Positions 8,601-17,661 of a DNA stretch of 35,496 bases are shown piece after piece (within the stretch, counting starts at the first letter, position 1; every line of letters starts with the position of its first letter). The position numbers and the translations under genes were made by a program. Below the pieces are notes generated by a model that was given only the letters and a program-made list of their open reading frames with translations, had not been told where the DNA came from and searched no databases. The stretch comes from Stentor coeruleus (Eukaryota > Ciliophora > Heterotrichea > Heterotrichida > Stentoridae), in contig MPUH01000772.1 of the NCBI GenBank assembly GCA_001970955.1, positions 1-35,496 on the forward strand. Reading direction: 5' to 3'.

Positions 8601-11600
8601 AGTACCCCAATGTATTTTTTCATAATCCTATTAAAATTACTTCTCATTTCCTCACGATGTGCCAGTTTGAATTTCCTAGGGTCAACAAAATTCTCACTAA
8701 CCTGAGAATAAATCCGTGCTTTAATACTTTTAACCTCATTTTCAGCTTTTTCTTCTATAAGTCCTTCACCTTTTCTCCCCAACACATTCGGCCAATGGAC
8801 TTTTGTTTTTTTAGTCACATAATTCATTGACTTTGCAATTTCAATTTCTGCAATTTGCCTTTCCCATTTATCACAAGCATATTGATTTAATTGAGTTGCT
8901 ATTATCAACAAATGTTTATGAGTAATATGATATTCTGTTACAGCTCTAAGTTCTTCTAAACCAGTTGATAATATAAGATTTTTATAACATGTTTGACTTT
9001 TAAAATCTAAATGTTCAGTTAATAATGGGGTTAATTCATAAGCTGGAAGTTTAAATGAAGCTTTTGAACCAGGCCAGTCTCTTAGATTGCTCATATGTGG
9101 ATTTCCTCCATAGAAGTTTATGAATTCCATTTCAAAACTTTCCCTTTTCATGTTTAAACATTGTTTTCGGTAAATTCCTTCAAAGATAATGTTTTCTTCA
9201 AAATGCTGTTCTAAAAGACTACGGAAACGAAATGCTTCGATTACATTACATAGGAGTTGAAGATCGCTTGGGATATCTTTTGGTATTGGACCACGGACTT
9301 TTGTTTCAAACATTGATGGAAGGAGTAATGGTAGAAGGGGTTTTTCTTTAAGTTCTTCTTTGACTAGATTCATTAAATGCAAAGATTGAGAAGGGTTGTC
9401 AATTATTAAATCATTACGGAATGGGGAACTATAAGATGTGGAAGTTCTCCATATTTCATAAGAATTTTCCCATGATGCTTGTTCAAGAGTACTTAAAGCG
9501 ATTGGATTTTCTGTTTCGTGGATAACAGAAATTTCATTTATAGTATTTTCTACTTTTTCCCATATTTCAGATATAAGGTAAAGATGTGGTTTTATTTCAT
9601 GAATGTCGTATTGACAATACTCACTAAGTATCGACTTTAAAAACATTGAATGCTGTTCTAATGCCTCACTGTGTGCCCAGTACCCTTGAGTAAAATAAGA
9701 TCCATGCAAATAAAGCCTAGGCCTAAGGGCAATTAAATCCGACATTTTCTGGGCAAGCTTCAACTGCTGATCTGTCTCTATAGAATGTTTATAAATCTCC
9801 AAATAATCACTAATTAACTTAGTCTTAACCTCTTGAAACCTAACCTCTTCCTCCAGCATCTCATTTGTCAAAAAATCCCTATCAATAACAGGGAAATTTT
9901 CCCCTTGTTCCTCACTCCACACCTCATATTTATCAATATAATAGCTTCCAAGTAATAAAAGTTCATCTAAAATTTTCCTCACATCCTTTTCAGCAAGACT
10001 ATACATTATATACTCCCCAATTTCATCTACAACATAAATACTCCCTTCTAAATATTCAATCAAATCTTGTCTTCCATAAATTTCTGGCATTTTATCAGGC
10101 ATATATTGAGTTATTTCTCCATCTAAACTTTCTAATAATGGGTTTGAAGATTGTGTTGTAGGTTTAACTTTATATGATTTTTGTATATCATTCAAATCAA
10201 GACAAAGTTTCCTTTCAACGCTACGGAAAAAGTTAAAAATTTCAAAAAGCTTTTGTTTCATACTCCGGGATTTAAGAAGTTTTAAAGTATAAAGACCTTT
10301 TATTGCTATAAGTGGTAAGTCGATTTGCTCTTCACCTATTGGGTTAACACTAGAGTTTGTGTCTATGAGTAAAGTAGAAAAGTATCGCTTTTTAATATCA
10401 TCATCTGAAAGACCAAGTTCAGTTCGAAGAACTCCACGTTTGCTTGCCCTTTCACAGTAATTCATTGAGAATTCTTCAATGACTCGATTTATTGTTGGCA
10501 AGTCTTGAACATCTAATAAATCAAAACTCGCTTTGAGTAAAGAGTCTATTTTCCCAAACTCATTAAGTCTTAATTGTTGTCTTTTTTGCCATTGTGGTAT
10601 TTGTGGATTTAGTTGTTTTAAATTTAACCAATCAGGCTCTTTGATACTTAAAGGCTTAAAAAATTTATACCCTGTCATTTGATGTGGGAGGATTTCTGTG
10701 CTATATCTTTTAATTGTTCCACCACGTTTTAAAGATTGAATATACCCCATTCTCAAAGTTACAAGGTCTTTTTCTGGAGGCTCGTAAGGTTTCCATTCTT
10801 GTCTTTTTCTTTGTATTTCGAAAAGTTTTGGAAGCAAGTCGTTTATTTGATAAGACAAAGAGTGCCCATCGTCGCTTTCGACATCACCTAAAAGTTTGAA
10901 TTCTTTGCATATTGTGTCTAATAACCCATTAAGTTGTTTTAAGTTTGTTATTATAAGCGGAGGTTGATCAATTTGATCATTACTTGAGTTCAGTAGCTGC
11001 TCGTTAAGATTTTTATGTTCTTCAGCAAAAGTTGAATGATGAGCCTTAGCCCTTCTTTGTATCTCCTGCTGTTTTTTCAAATTTTTCAAGTTAATATTCG
11101 TAACCAAACTTACAATAACCTTCTGTTCACCAATATCTTCCTGCCCAGTCAAAAGTTTCATCCTTTCAATACTCTTGTTTTTTAATCCAGCCAAAAAGCA
11201 CACTGATTTCTTCCATATATCCGTCCTATTAGCAACCCAAGCCCATTTGATTTTACAACTTAAACAATAAAGACTTCGGGAATTCGATAAATTTTTAGCC
11301 CCAGTTCTTATATAATAATCCGCATCTTTAGGTAAAATACATATTTCAGTCCTCCCAGGTTCTTGTTTTGAAGGAACTAAAGGTACATCATCATTATTTC
11401 TTAATCTTTCATATGCCTCAACACAATCAAGTACTTCATTATCGATTTCTCTAAGTTTTTCTTTGACTAAATTTGTATTTATTGAAGTATATTGGCAGTT
11501 ATTAGCCCAATTTAATATGAATTTGTATTTGAATTGCTGTAAATACTGGACTTGGACGTAATAAAATTTTGAAAGGGTTGAGCGGATAAGTTCTGGATTG

Positions 11601-11908
11601 GATTTGAGTTTTAAGGAAAGGAACTCTTCTAATAAAAGGTCGCATTGAAGGTGTAAAGGGTGTGGACTTGGGACTTCAGATATTTTCTCAATGATTTCAT
11701 CACGGAACTGCTTTTGTATGGTTGGGTCTTTAAGAAATACTGACTGCTGGGGAACGTACTCTGGGTTGATTGCTGAGTCTTTTGCACGTTGGGTGTCCCA
11801 GGTCACTGTAGGATTAAGGAGGTCACGGTAGACTTGATAAGCAGAGTTTATTCGGCTTATTAGGAAATTCAGTTCTTGTGTATCTTTAAATGCAAGTTCT
11901 TCTTCCAT
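5639..11908 (-). CDS. Giant coiled-coil protein, DUF4549/CCDC162-like
   Basis: An uninterrupted 2089-residue frame from the ATG at 11908. The N-terminal 100 residues (ELNFLISRINSAYQVYRDLL, then VTWDTQRAKDSAINPEYVP) recall the DUF4549 domain of CCDC162-type proteins; this is from memory and was not searched. The middle, about residues 100-1640, is a long alpha-helical region without recognised motifs. From about residue 1640 to 2060 the sequence is Glu/Lys/Gln-rich and strongly coiled-coil, with segments such as QKDEEIKELNGTLKNLQSN. The length fits CCDC162 proteins. A ciliary or basal-body role is plausible because neighbouring genes encode axoneme-type proteins, but that is inference. No stop or frame break is seen in 6.3 kb; in-frame 15-nt introns cannot be excluded. 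Confidence 0.8.
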   Translation of the reverse strand: MEEELAFKDTQELNFLISRINSAYQVYRDLLNPTVTWDTQRAKDSAINPEYVPQQSVFLKDPTIQKQFRDEIIEKISEVPSPHPLHLQCDLLLEEFLSLKLKSNPELIRSTLSKFYYVQVQYLQQFKYKFILNWANNCQYTSINTNLVKEKLREIDNEVLDCVEAYERLRNNDDVPLVPSKQEPGRTEICILPKDADYYIRTGAKNLSNSRSLYCLSCKIKWAWVANRTDIWKKSVCFLAGLKNKSIERMKLLTGQEDIGEQKVIVSLVTNINLKNLKKQQEIQRRAKAHHSTFAEEHKNLNEQLLNSSNDQIDQPPLIITNLKQLNGLLDTICKEFKLLGDVESDDGHSLSYQINDLLPKLFEIQRKRQEWKPYEPPEKDLVTLRMGYIQSLKRGGTIKRYSTEILPHQMTGYKFFKPLSIKEPDWLNLKQLNPQIPQWQKRQQLRLNEFGKIDSLLKASFDLLDVQDLPTINRVIEEFSMNYCERASKRGVLRTELGLSDDDIKKRYFSTLLIDTNSSVNPIGEEQIDLPLIAIKGLYTLKLLKSRSMKQKLFEIFNFFRSVERKLCLDLNDIQKSYKVKPTTQSSNPLLESLDGEITQYMPDKMPEIYGRQDLIEYLEGSIYVVDEIGEYIMYSLAEKDVRKILDELLLLGSYYIDKYEVWSEEQGENFPVIDRDFLTNEMLEEEVRFQEVKTKLISDYLEIYKHSIETDQQLKLAQKMSDLIALRPRLYLHGSYFTQGYWAHSEALEQHSMFLKSILSEYCQYDIHEIKPHLYLISEIWEKVENTINEISVIHETENPIALSTLEQASWENSYEIWRTSTSYSSPFRNDLIIDNPSQSLHLMNLVKEELKEKPLLPLLLPSMFETKVRGPIPKDIPSDLQLLCNVIEAFRFRSLLEQHFEENIIFEGIYRKQCLNMKRESFEMEFINFYGGNPHMSNLRDWPGSKASFKLPAYELTPLLTEHLDFKSQTCYKNLILSTGLEELRAVTEYHITHKHLLIIATQLNQYACDKWERQIAEIEIAKSMNYVTKKTKVHWPNVLGRKGEGLIEEKAENEVKSIKARIYSQVSENFVDPRKFKLAHREEMRSNFNRIMKKYIGVLGEKSPYQEVISRNLISLLVNGYCREILRDIYTQSIKIHIIKVSQELKRLLRIIPPEVYNEHFVSSNIFDSEGKLVNIKIALNTETILNFPNIKSHEPWKNWDPYFYAETPDVISKKIKSLAFRPRTNINGVSNITIEHEWPFTSQSKSILEVLRAVVHIIQIKLLIKFLSMNNIHVMDLQEIVLEGKNYWRKKEIMETDEMNLKAVDGLISESSPIDGFYMKIKETLDELTVLNDQILELPIENQVPYIIETAKLNYQKFAIVVFESFTKSLEDQRPIDSSELLSLLTPAFRYNRKSLYVKKNAAKQAEGCLLVTLCEEKLFIDNSPREHISSAYIPEIDTAFLPNSLHIRKYAGDFHRQLEKRLLEHVHIKQVKEQIGALDTIKGYLENVLHALRLKGAYFLLKTSEEVVACPKLYSKIVKNYNNTIGLKSSIAAKVIREDEYLAKSISEAKILKETFLMHLCKYTVGFIQNECGYVLDTSRLQNNISIHNEFTCNADRNYNDITRKIGSLHYYMNILRNRCTLVEAPTCGKAHVYLVKDMTKLTKKFADNIVKFKETEFRAREESFLLQKSYYDRLGRQKDEEIKELNGTLKNLQSNLDNIVNSQLSQKGNSLIYELDRYHRRLQEIKANMKLMPKQIRDIVYLDYKEEIETNNRKIQDLKKNFHHFKAQLTQELKADISFHKTQVFTEIQGKTSKSKAKQINNLLNEDISFTKKKQKLDLDNLQSQITKIRFMKIWAKHYRKHKFQVNIKDLQKQLEMNQQFWEQLNESQRREALLKQELSYTQQSLASAEKLADKLQTSIEDMNNQRLRLQQYKSNKGKRLNELEARVKQQEKIEHKDNQILLTQFYIQKERMQSLQISEEKAGQEYIPHHKRYQRELKFLKKTLEREQNMKLSAFEELNKFRNEMKNFNKDPESRVRDLRSEYQKLATELKSIKDQNTVFKQRLNDIGDDDFLSKFSGKKQTDFLNTVSSKASGAEKSLDL

Positions 11909-12416
11909 TATATATATTAGTTAGAGAGATTTTTTTTATAATTTTGTGCATATTGGATTTGCATTTAGGTTTGAAGAATTTATAAGAAGGTTTTTTAATT
12001 GGGTTTTATGATTATTGTATGAAGGAAGTTAAGGCTATTTTTAAGTGATTTGAAATGATAGTTAAATTGTAATATGAGCGGCGATATTATGCAAGTTTAA
12101 ATTAGATTTTTTTTTAAGAAATTTATAATTTCTATAATACGCAAAGCGAAAACAGCATGTTGCTGATTAATTGCTATGAGAAGATATGTGATTTAAGGTA
12201 CTTATGAATTAGAATATTTTTGAAATGATTTCAAATATTGTAGCTTCCTTTCTAATTATGGATGCACCTAAAACAGCCATCATACAATAACTTATCCAAA
12301 AAAACATAAAAAATGCTCATACTAAATGATAAAAAAACCTTACCAACTACCCAAAATTCCACAAAAAAATTCTATTTAAAAATCTATTCTCTATTCATTA
12401 TAATCAATTATTATCT
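11909..12416. other. Intergenic; strand composition switches
   Basis: The left part is G-rich on the plus strand (upstream side of the giant gene). The right part is C-rich (12301-12416: 23 C against 2 G in those two lines). I see no coding frame, RNA or repeat. Confidence 0.5.
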
Positions 12417-13106
12417 TTACAAGCTAGTCTTAACTTGGTTCTCATTCACTTTATTCACAATTTTATTAGTCTTGTCCATAATATAAGGGCTTCTCGTATA
12501 TCTATCATTAACTGTTCTAGGTCTACCTAACGCGCTTTTAAACCTTTTTTTCTCATTTAATTTCTTAACCCCATCCCTATAAGTTTCTTTAGTATTATCA
12601 GTATGTTCAGTAGCTTTATTTTCTTGTGACCTTTTACTAAAAACCTTATCCCTTATCTCTAATTCTTGATAAATTTCTTCACTATTTTTCATTGAACTAG
12701 ATTTCCTTGTAGATTCTTTAAAAAACACCCCATCAACTGAGTGCTCTTTTAAAGATTGTTTTCTGTTACTAACAAATGAAGGTTCATAAAGAAGACTGTT
12801 TCCGACAAAAATATACCCGTTGTCCCCTGTGTCAACATTCCCATGAAGAGTTTTATATAATGGGGTACCTGATATATGCCATTCTCGACCCGGATTTTGA
12901 ATAAGATTATAAGCCCCTGGACCTGCTTTTACTCCAGTCTTTCGGGCTTCAAGTTCATATTGAGAAAATCTTCTTGACCTAGAAAAAGTTGGATGGGCAT
13001 TTTGATGAAGAATTGGTAGGACACGACCATCAAAAGTCACTGTTGGAGAATAAAATTCAGCTGTTTTCTCTTTTGGGCTTCTAAAACCGAGATCTGTTGC
13101 TCGCAT
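12417..13106 (-). CDS. SHIPPO/STPGR-like protein
   Basis: 229 residues from the ATG at 13106. The best clue is the KAGPGAYNLIQNPG segment near residue 60, which matches the Pro-Gly-Pro-Gly-x-Tyr core of SHIPPO (STPGR) repeats found in sperm-tail and axonemal proteins. FRSPKEK, FSRSRRFSQYE and Arg/Ser-rich surroundings fit this class. Only one clear repeat is present, so this is a divergent or short member. The C-terminal half is Lys/Glu/Asn-rich and probably disordered. A microtubule or axoneme association is inferred. No frame break is visible. Confidence 0.7.
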   Translation of the reverse strand: MRATDLGFRSPKEKTAEFYSPTVTFDGRVLPILHQNAHPTFSRSRRFSQYELEARKTGVKAGPGAYNLIQNPGREWHISGTPLYKTLHGNVDTGDNGYIFVGNSLLYEPSFVSNRKQSLKEHSVDGVFFKESTRKSSSMKNSEEIYQELEIRDKVFSKRSQENKATEHTDNTKETYRDGVKKLNEKKRFKSALGRPRTVNDRYTRSPYIMDKTNKIVNKVNENQVKTSL

Positions 13107-13535
13107 TATGAATGATAATTAATAAATGATATGAAAATTTTGGGTTTTAATGATGGATAATTTAGGGTTTGGGTGTAGGACTTGTGATGATAATGCGGAT
13201 TTTATATTGAAATGTTTGAAAATAATGGATAAATTGAGAAAAATTATAAGGAGATTATAAATTGGTTTGATGATAAGGCTTCAGTGTACTGTTTTGGGTT
13301 TTTAAGATAGGATTTATGTTTAGAAGTTAGGAATTTATTAAAGAATTTTGACTATTAAAGAAAAACAAAAGGGTTTTATTAATAAGGTTGTAAGAGGCTG
13401 TATGATTTAGATTAAATTCATACCTCTACCACTACATAAATCCCTAATTTAAAAGTCTTACCCATTATTAAAAAATTATTACCCATATAAAATCTATCAA
13501 CTCCAAAATCTTAAAAGTAATAGAATTAATTATTT
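13107..13535. other. Intergenic
   Basis: G-rich on the plus strand next to the start at 13106, then C-rich next to the 3' end at 13536. No gene or RNA structure is seen. Short ttaggg and gggtttggg strings near 13160 are part of the G-rich tract, not telomeric arrays. Confidence 0.5.
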
Positions 13536-15040
13536 CTAACTGAATTCAAATCGATTAGCAGAATTCAAGATATTCTGCTTTTGATTATCTGAGTCTAAAT
13601 TCAATTTAAATTCCAAGTTCTCAAGCGCTTCAACCATCTCTTCATCATTATAATCAATAATCTTCCAAAGTACCTCAATAACCCCTCGTTCATAAAACTC
13701 ATCATTACATTCTTTATTCCTTTCAACCATATCACAACAAGCAAAAATAACATTTTTTGCACATTCACTAATAATAATTTTCTCAACCTCATTCAACATC
13801 CTAAAAAACCCAAGTCTTAAAAACATCTCATAATTAAATTTGAAATTTGTTATAACATTTGTCAAAAAAGTCAAAGCCATAACACCCTTCATCTTATCAT
13901 AATATCTTAAATCATTAAAAGCATCTTCTACATACTCATCATCAATATATTTACAAGCAAAAGTTGTATCAATAGCTATAGCTAAACATTTAAGTACATC
14001 AAATTTTATAACATAATTTTTATTTCTCAAATGCTGTATAAAATAATTCTGCCCATTATGTTTTTTTATATCACTTTTTATAGTATTTCTTACNCATTAT
14101 GTTTTTTTATATCACTTTTTATAGTATTTCTTACATCAGATAATAGAAGAATTTTGAAAATTTTCAATACAGTCGAGATTTGTTTATCGCTACCAGAGCA
14201 TAAGATTAAAAGGGTTAAATGGGTTTTTCTTTTAATCAGAATTTCTTTTAAAAAAGATCTTTGTCGTGATTGACTGATTAAAAGGTGTATGCATCTGATT
14301 AGATATTCGTAATTTTCTGATGATTGGGATTCGATTAGTTTTAAAATCCATTCAAATAAAGGTTGATAGTCAGCTTTTTTATCAATTTTTTTGCAGAGGT
14401 AAAGAGCAATTTGACTCATACAGATATTGTCGTCGAAAGTGTTTTCTTTTTCATATAGAATTGTGATGAGAAGGCTGATTTGAGATGGTGTTAAGTTAAG
14501 GTATTTGATTAAGTTGTGGGTTGTTATGATAAAGTTTTTACGGTTTTTAGTTGTGGAAAAGCATGAGATAAAAAAATCAACATGCTGAGATTCTAAAAGC
14601 GGGAGGTCATTGAAGAAAGTGTACATATAAGCAAGACAATTACTAGCAATTTCACATAAATCAGTATCGAAGGTTATACTAATAAGTGTATTGACAAGTT
14701 GTACTTCATTTCCCCCAGGGTTAAGACATAGCGCGTTTTCCATATAGTGCTGAAGATAATCTAATATTTGTGTTCTAAAGCTTGGAATTGCTAGTCCACT
14801 TATAAATGCTTCGTTTTTTAGCTTAGGATCATCAGCTAAAAGTCCTGGACATACATGAAATAATTCGGCGGGAAGTGTTATTGGACTTACAGGATTTGAA
14901 TTTTTTCTACTCACAGCTATTAAGCAATTGCGTTTTTTCTTACGGAGTCGTACTGCCCAATCTTCTCTTTGTTGTTTGAATGAGTCTGGGTTTTGGACTT
15001 TCATAAAAGCTGAATTCCTTTCTTTGAGTTGTTTTTCCAT
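13536..15040 (-). CDS. Divergent importin-alpha-like (armadillo) protein
   Basis: The ATG at 15040 opens a frame with an importin-beta-binding-like N-terminus: RNSAFMK followed by a basic run, RLRKKKRNCLIAVSRKN (residues 31-47). Helical armadillo-type repeats fill the rest. An acidic C-terminal NDEEMVEALENLEF segment is also like importin-alpha. The assembly splits the frame at an N (14094). The 40 bases before it (14054-14093) repeat after it (14095-14134), and collapsing them joins ...KKHN to GQNYFIQHLRNK in frame. The apparent second frame from 14030 starts with TTG, which confirms it is not separate. The joined protein is 487 residues, near the usual 500-550. Importin-alpha carries NLS cargo into the nucleus; the match here is divergent. 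It shares a 196-bp divergent promoter region with the SAXO-like gene. Confidence 0.75.
14054..14134. other. Assembly join: 40-nt duplicate around a single N
   Basis: 14054-14093 and 14095-14134 are identical and flank the N at 14094. The duplication breaks the reading frame of the importin-like gene; one copy restores it. Confidence 0.9.
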
Positions 15041-15236
15041 ATATTTTTATTAAAAAGTTGAATCCCCATAAGAAATATTTAAAAGGCCCTTTTATATTAA
15101 GGGATTATAAACATTATCAAGTAATTTCCTCTAGTTTTAAAAGAAAATAAATTGAAAAATACTAACTTTTAATACTAGCCTTTAACATATAAAAACTCTA
15201 TTACAAATGTAAACTAATATTTACAACTTAACATAA
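15041..15236. promoter_or_regulatory. Short divergent promoter region
   Basis: 196 bases separate the ATG codons of the importin-like gene (minus) and the SAXO-like gene (plus). Both promoters must lie here or overlap the genes. No specific motif can be assigned. Confidence 0.5.
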
Positions 15237-16118
15237 ATGTCTGAGTCACCAAACCAAAAACGAAGCAGTCGAGCGAAATCATCATCACCAATCAAATCCA
15301 AGTTTATAAACCCTCGCATAACAACTTCTTTTGAAAACTGCCCAGTCTCAGATCCATCTCTTGGAATAATCTCAGAAAACGATCATCGTGTAGGTTTATG
15401 TTTATGCAAATTCTGTGAATGTGGTCAACATGCATGTCCTAATCCTTTAGCCAAAGATCTCTATCCTAATTCCACTTTTACTTCTAAGTATAAAGCTGAT
15501 TTCCAAAAAGCTGCTTTTCCTTTACCGTTGAAGCCAACTCCTCAGTCATATAGGCCAAACGGTTTGAAAATGGACCTAAAGACTACTCATCAAGAGGACT
15601 TCAAGCCTTTCTCAGTAAGTCCTGCTAAAAATAGAGGATATAATTGGCCTGCTCAATCTAGTGTCAGGTCGCCAGCACGTTCAGCTTATGCTCATGACTT
15701 TGTTAACTGGGGCCCAAACAGTGTTCAGATTGAAAAACGTTTCCACCCACCAGTGAGAAGCCAAGAAATTCCGTTTAGAGGCCAAAGTTCGTATCAGAAT
15801 TCATTTAATCAAATTGACCAGCAAAGAGCTGATCTTTATTGGACCAATGGCTCAGATCTAAATGCAGCTGGAAGTAAAATTGCTTTAGGACCTAAACATG
15901 CTGCACATTTCCAAACAACTTATGGAGATAATATGCAAGATTTTTCTAAGAATGAACTTAATAGACTTATTAAGGTTATTCCTGGATCACAAGAATTATT
16001 CCCTAATGTCCCTGCGAACTTCGCTACTACTTCAAAGACTTTTCATCAAGGATTTGTCTCTGAATCAAAAGATCCGAGAGCTGTGCGCTTTGCTTTGCAT
16101 AAGAAATTATCCAAATAA
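15237..16118 (+). CDS. SAXO/FAM154-type axonemal microtubule-stabilising protein
   Basis: 293 residues from the ATG at 15237. The N-terminal cysteine motif CLCKFCECGQHACPNP (C55, C57, C60, C62, H65, C67) is the hallmark of SAXO proteins. Downstream are repeat-like segments: SKYKADFQKAAFPLPLKPTP, HQEDFKPFS, HAAHFQTTYGDNMQDF and SKTFHQGF. These fit the family's microtubule-binding repeats. SAXO proteins bind axonemal, centriolar and basal-body microtubules, which suits a ciliate cortex. The gene ends 37 bases from the stop of the convergent IQ-motif gene. The frame is intact. Confidence 0.8.
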   Translation: MSESPNQKRSSRAKSSSPIKSKFINPRITTSFENCPVSDPSLGIISENDHRVGLCLCKFCECGQHACPNPLAKDLYPNSTFTSKYKADFQKAAFPLPLKPTPQSYRPNGLKMDLKTTHQEDFKPFSVSPAKNRGYNWPAQSSVRSPARSAYAHDFVNWGPNSVQIEKRFHPPVRSQEIPFRGQSSYQNSFNQIDQQRADLYWTNGSDLNAAGSKIALGPKHAAHFQTTYGDNMQDFSKNELNRLIKVIPGSQELFPNVPANFATTSKTFHQGFVSESKDPRAVRFALHKKLSK

Positions 16119-16155
16119 TTCTAAGTGTTTATTAAGCTTAAGCATATGGTTTTAT

Positions 16156-17366
16156 TTATGTTATCTTCCCTTGTTTTTTAGCAATAAGTAAGTCTACATC
16201 AGTCTTCAAATTATCAGCATCTTGTTTTACCTGCTGAAACTTAAAATAAAGTAACCTGCATTCATAAGGTAAGGTCCACAAATATTTTCTCACCTCTTTC
16301 ATTTTCTTCTTATTCATATAAATAATCCACTGTTCTTCAATAATCTTAACTGACTGTTTTTTTTGAGTCCTAGCTTTTCTCAATGTTGCCTGTTTTTCTA
16401 AAAACTCTTTATGTTTTCTTAGCTTCATCCTTTCTTCAATCTCCCTTCTATACTTTTTATAAACCTTAAACCCTTTATAAACCTTCTGTATTTTCACAAC
16501 AGCTCTAACTTTCTCATCCAACACTTTTTTCAATCTTTTATTTTCAGCTTCTTTAGCCTTTTTCCTAATAAACTCTCTAACTTTAGGCTGTAACAATCTA
16601 GCTATTTTCTGTGCACTCACAAAAAATGCCCTATCTTTTCTCACATATTTCCAATACATACTAATAAATTCCACAGCTTTTTTAGCCTTTTGCCTATACG
16701 AAAACAGCCATGAAAAATTCTCAATCACAGGAAGTCTAGAATTTTCTTTAATTTTAGCATAGAAACTAAGCCAACAACTTAAAAATACTTCATCACATAT
16801 TCTATAATCTTGTTCACCCTCTTTATTTTCTTCAACCAAACTAATATTTTCATCATTACTCGCTATATGATTTACTATATCATCATCTTCAGGTTCTGAG
16901 TTATTATTCGAATTTCCTTTAACTGNTCATCATTACTCGCTATATGATTTACTATATCATCATCTTCAGGTTCTGAGTTATTATTCGAATTTCCTTTAAC
17001 TGATTTTATTTCTAATTGATCTAATGTTATATTCTCATAATTATCTTTTGGCCATGATGTTAAAAGTTCTTCATTGTTAACAAATGAATATTGGCTTTTA
17101 TTTTCGAATGTTATTTCAGTGATATTATCTTGATTACTTATTGTTTTAGCATCTTTAACTTTTATACGACGCATTCGCTGTGGAGGAGATGAACTTGAGA
17201 CGTTAACTTTGGATCTTGTGTTTGGAAGACCTGATAAAGGGGTTAGTTTTACATTGCGACTTTCCTTTGTGTATACAACAGGTTTTAGCGGGGAAGTTCT
17301 TGTTGTGAACTTTGCTATGCGCTTGTCTATTATCTATGTAGAAATTACTTGCATCAGTTGGGCCAT
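16156..17366 (-). CDS. IQ-motif protein with a 15-nt intron
   Basis: The true start is the ATG at 17366 (MAQLMQ, 17349-17366). A 15-nt intron, gtaatttctacatag (17334-17348 on the minus strand), must be removed to continue as IIDKRIAKF. A Ser/Pro-rich N-terminus (residues 7-60) and an acidic stretch lead to a helical, basic C-terminal half. An IQ motif, VVKIQKVYKGFKVYKKY, lies at about residues 259-275 and predicts calmodulin or centrin binding. The assembly duplicates 76 bases around the N at 16926. Collapsing them joins ...NHIASND to ENISLVEENKE, giving 372 residues. The apparent frame starting at 16839 begins with TTG and is not separate. The exact family is not recognised; a role with centrin in the ciliate cortex is inference. 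Confidence 0.75.
16850..17002. other. Assembly join: 76-nt duplicate around a single N
   Basis: 16850-16925 and 16927-17002 are identical around the N at 16926. One copy restores the frame of the IQ-motif gene. Confidence 0.9.
17334..17348 (-). other. 15-nt intron in the IQ-motif gene
   Basis: On the minus strand, gtaatttctacatag contains an in-frame TAG. Its removal joins MAQLMQ to IIDKR in frame. It has GTA at the start, AG at the end and A at position 10. Confidence 0.85.
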
Positions 17367-17661
17367 TTAATATATTAGATTTTAGGATTTATGCTTAAAA
17401 TATATAATTGATTATGGTTATTTGTGTGTATTACAACAAGGTATTGGGATGATACATGTTGATAGGGAAAAAGGATTTAGATTATGTGATATGAGTATGA
17501 GAATTTTTATTTGGTTGGTAATTTTTATGATACTAGGCGAATGATAAGATGCTTTAGATATTTAATCAATTGAAATTTGATAAATAATAATAAAAAAATC
17601 ACAGAATAGGAATTTATGATAATTTTTTTAAAGGGTGAATTTATCATTCCTAAATCTAAAG

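Noticed and set aside
6109-10899. Short plus-strand frames inside the giant coiled-coil gene
   Set aside because: They are antisense shadows of a continuous 2089-residue frame.
14031-14273. Plus-strand 80-codon frame across the N
   Set aside because: It is antisense to the importin-like gene and runs through the artificial join.
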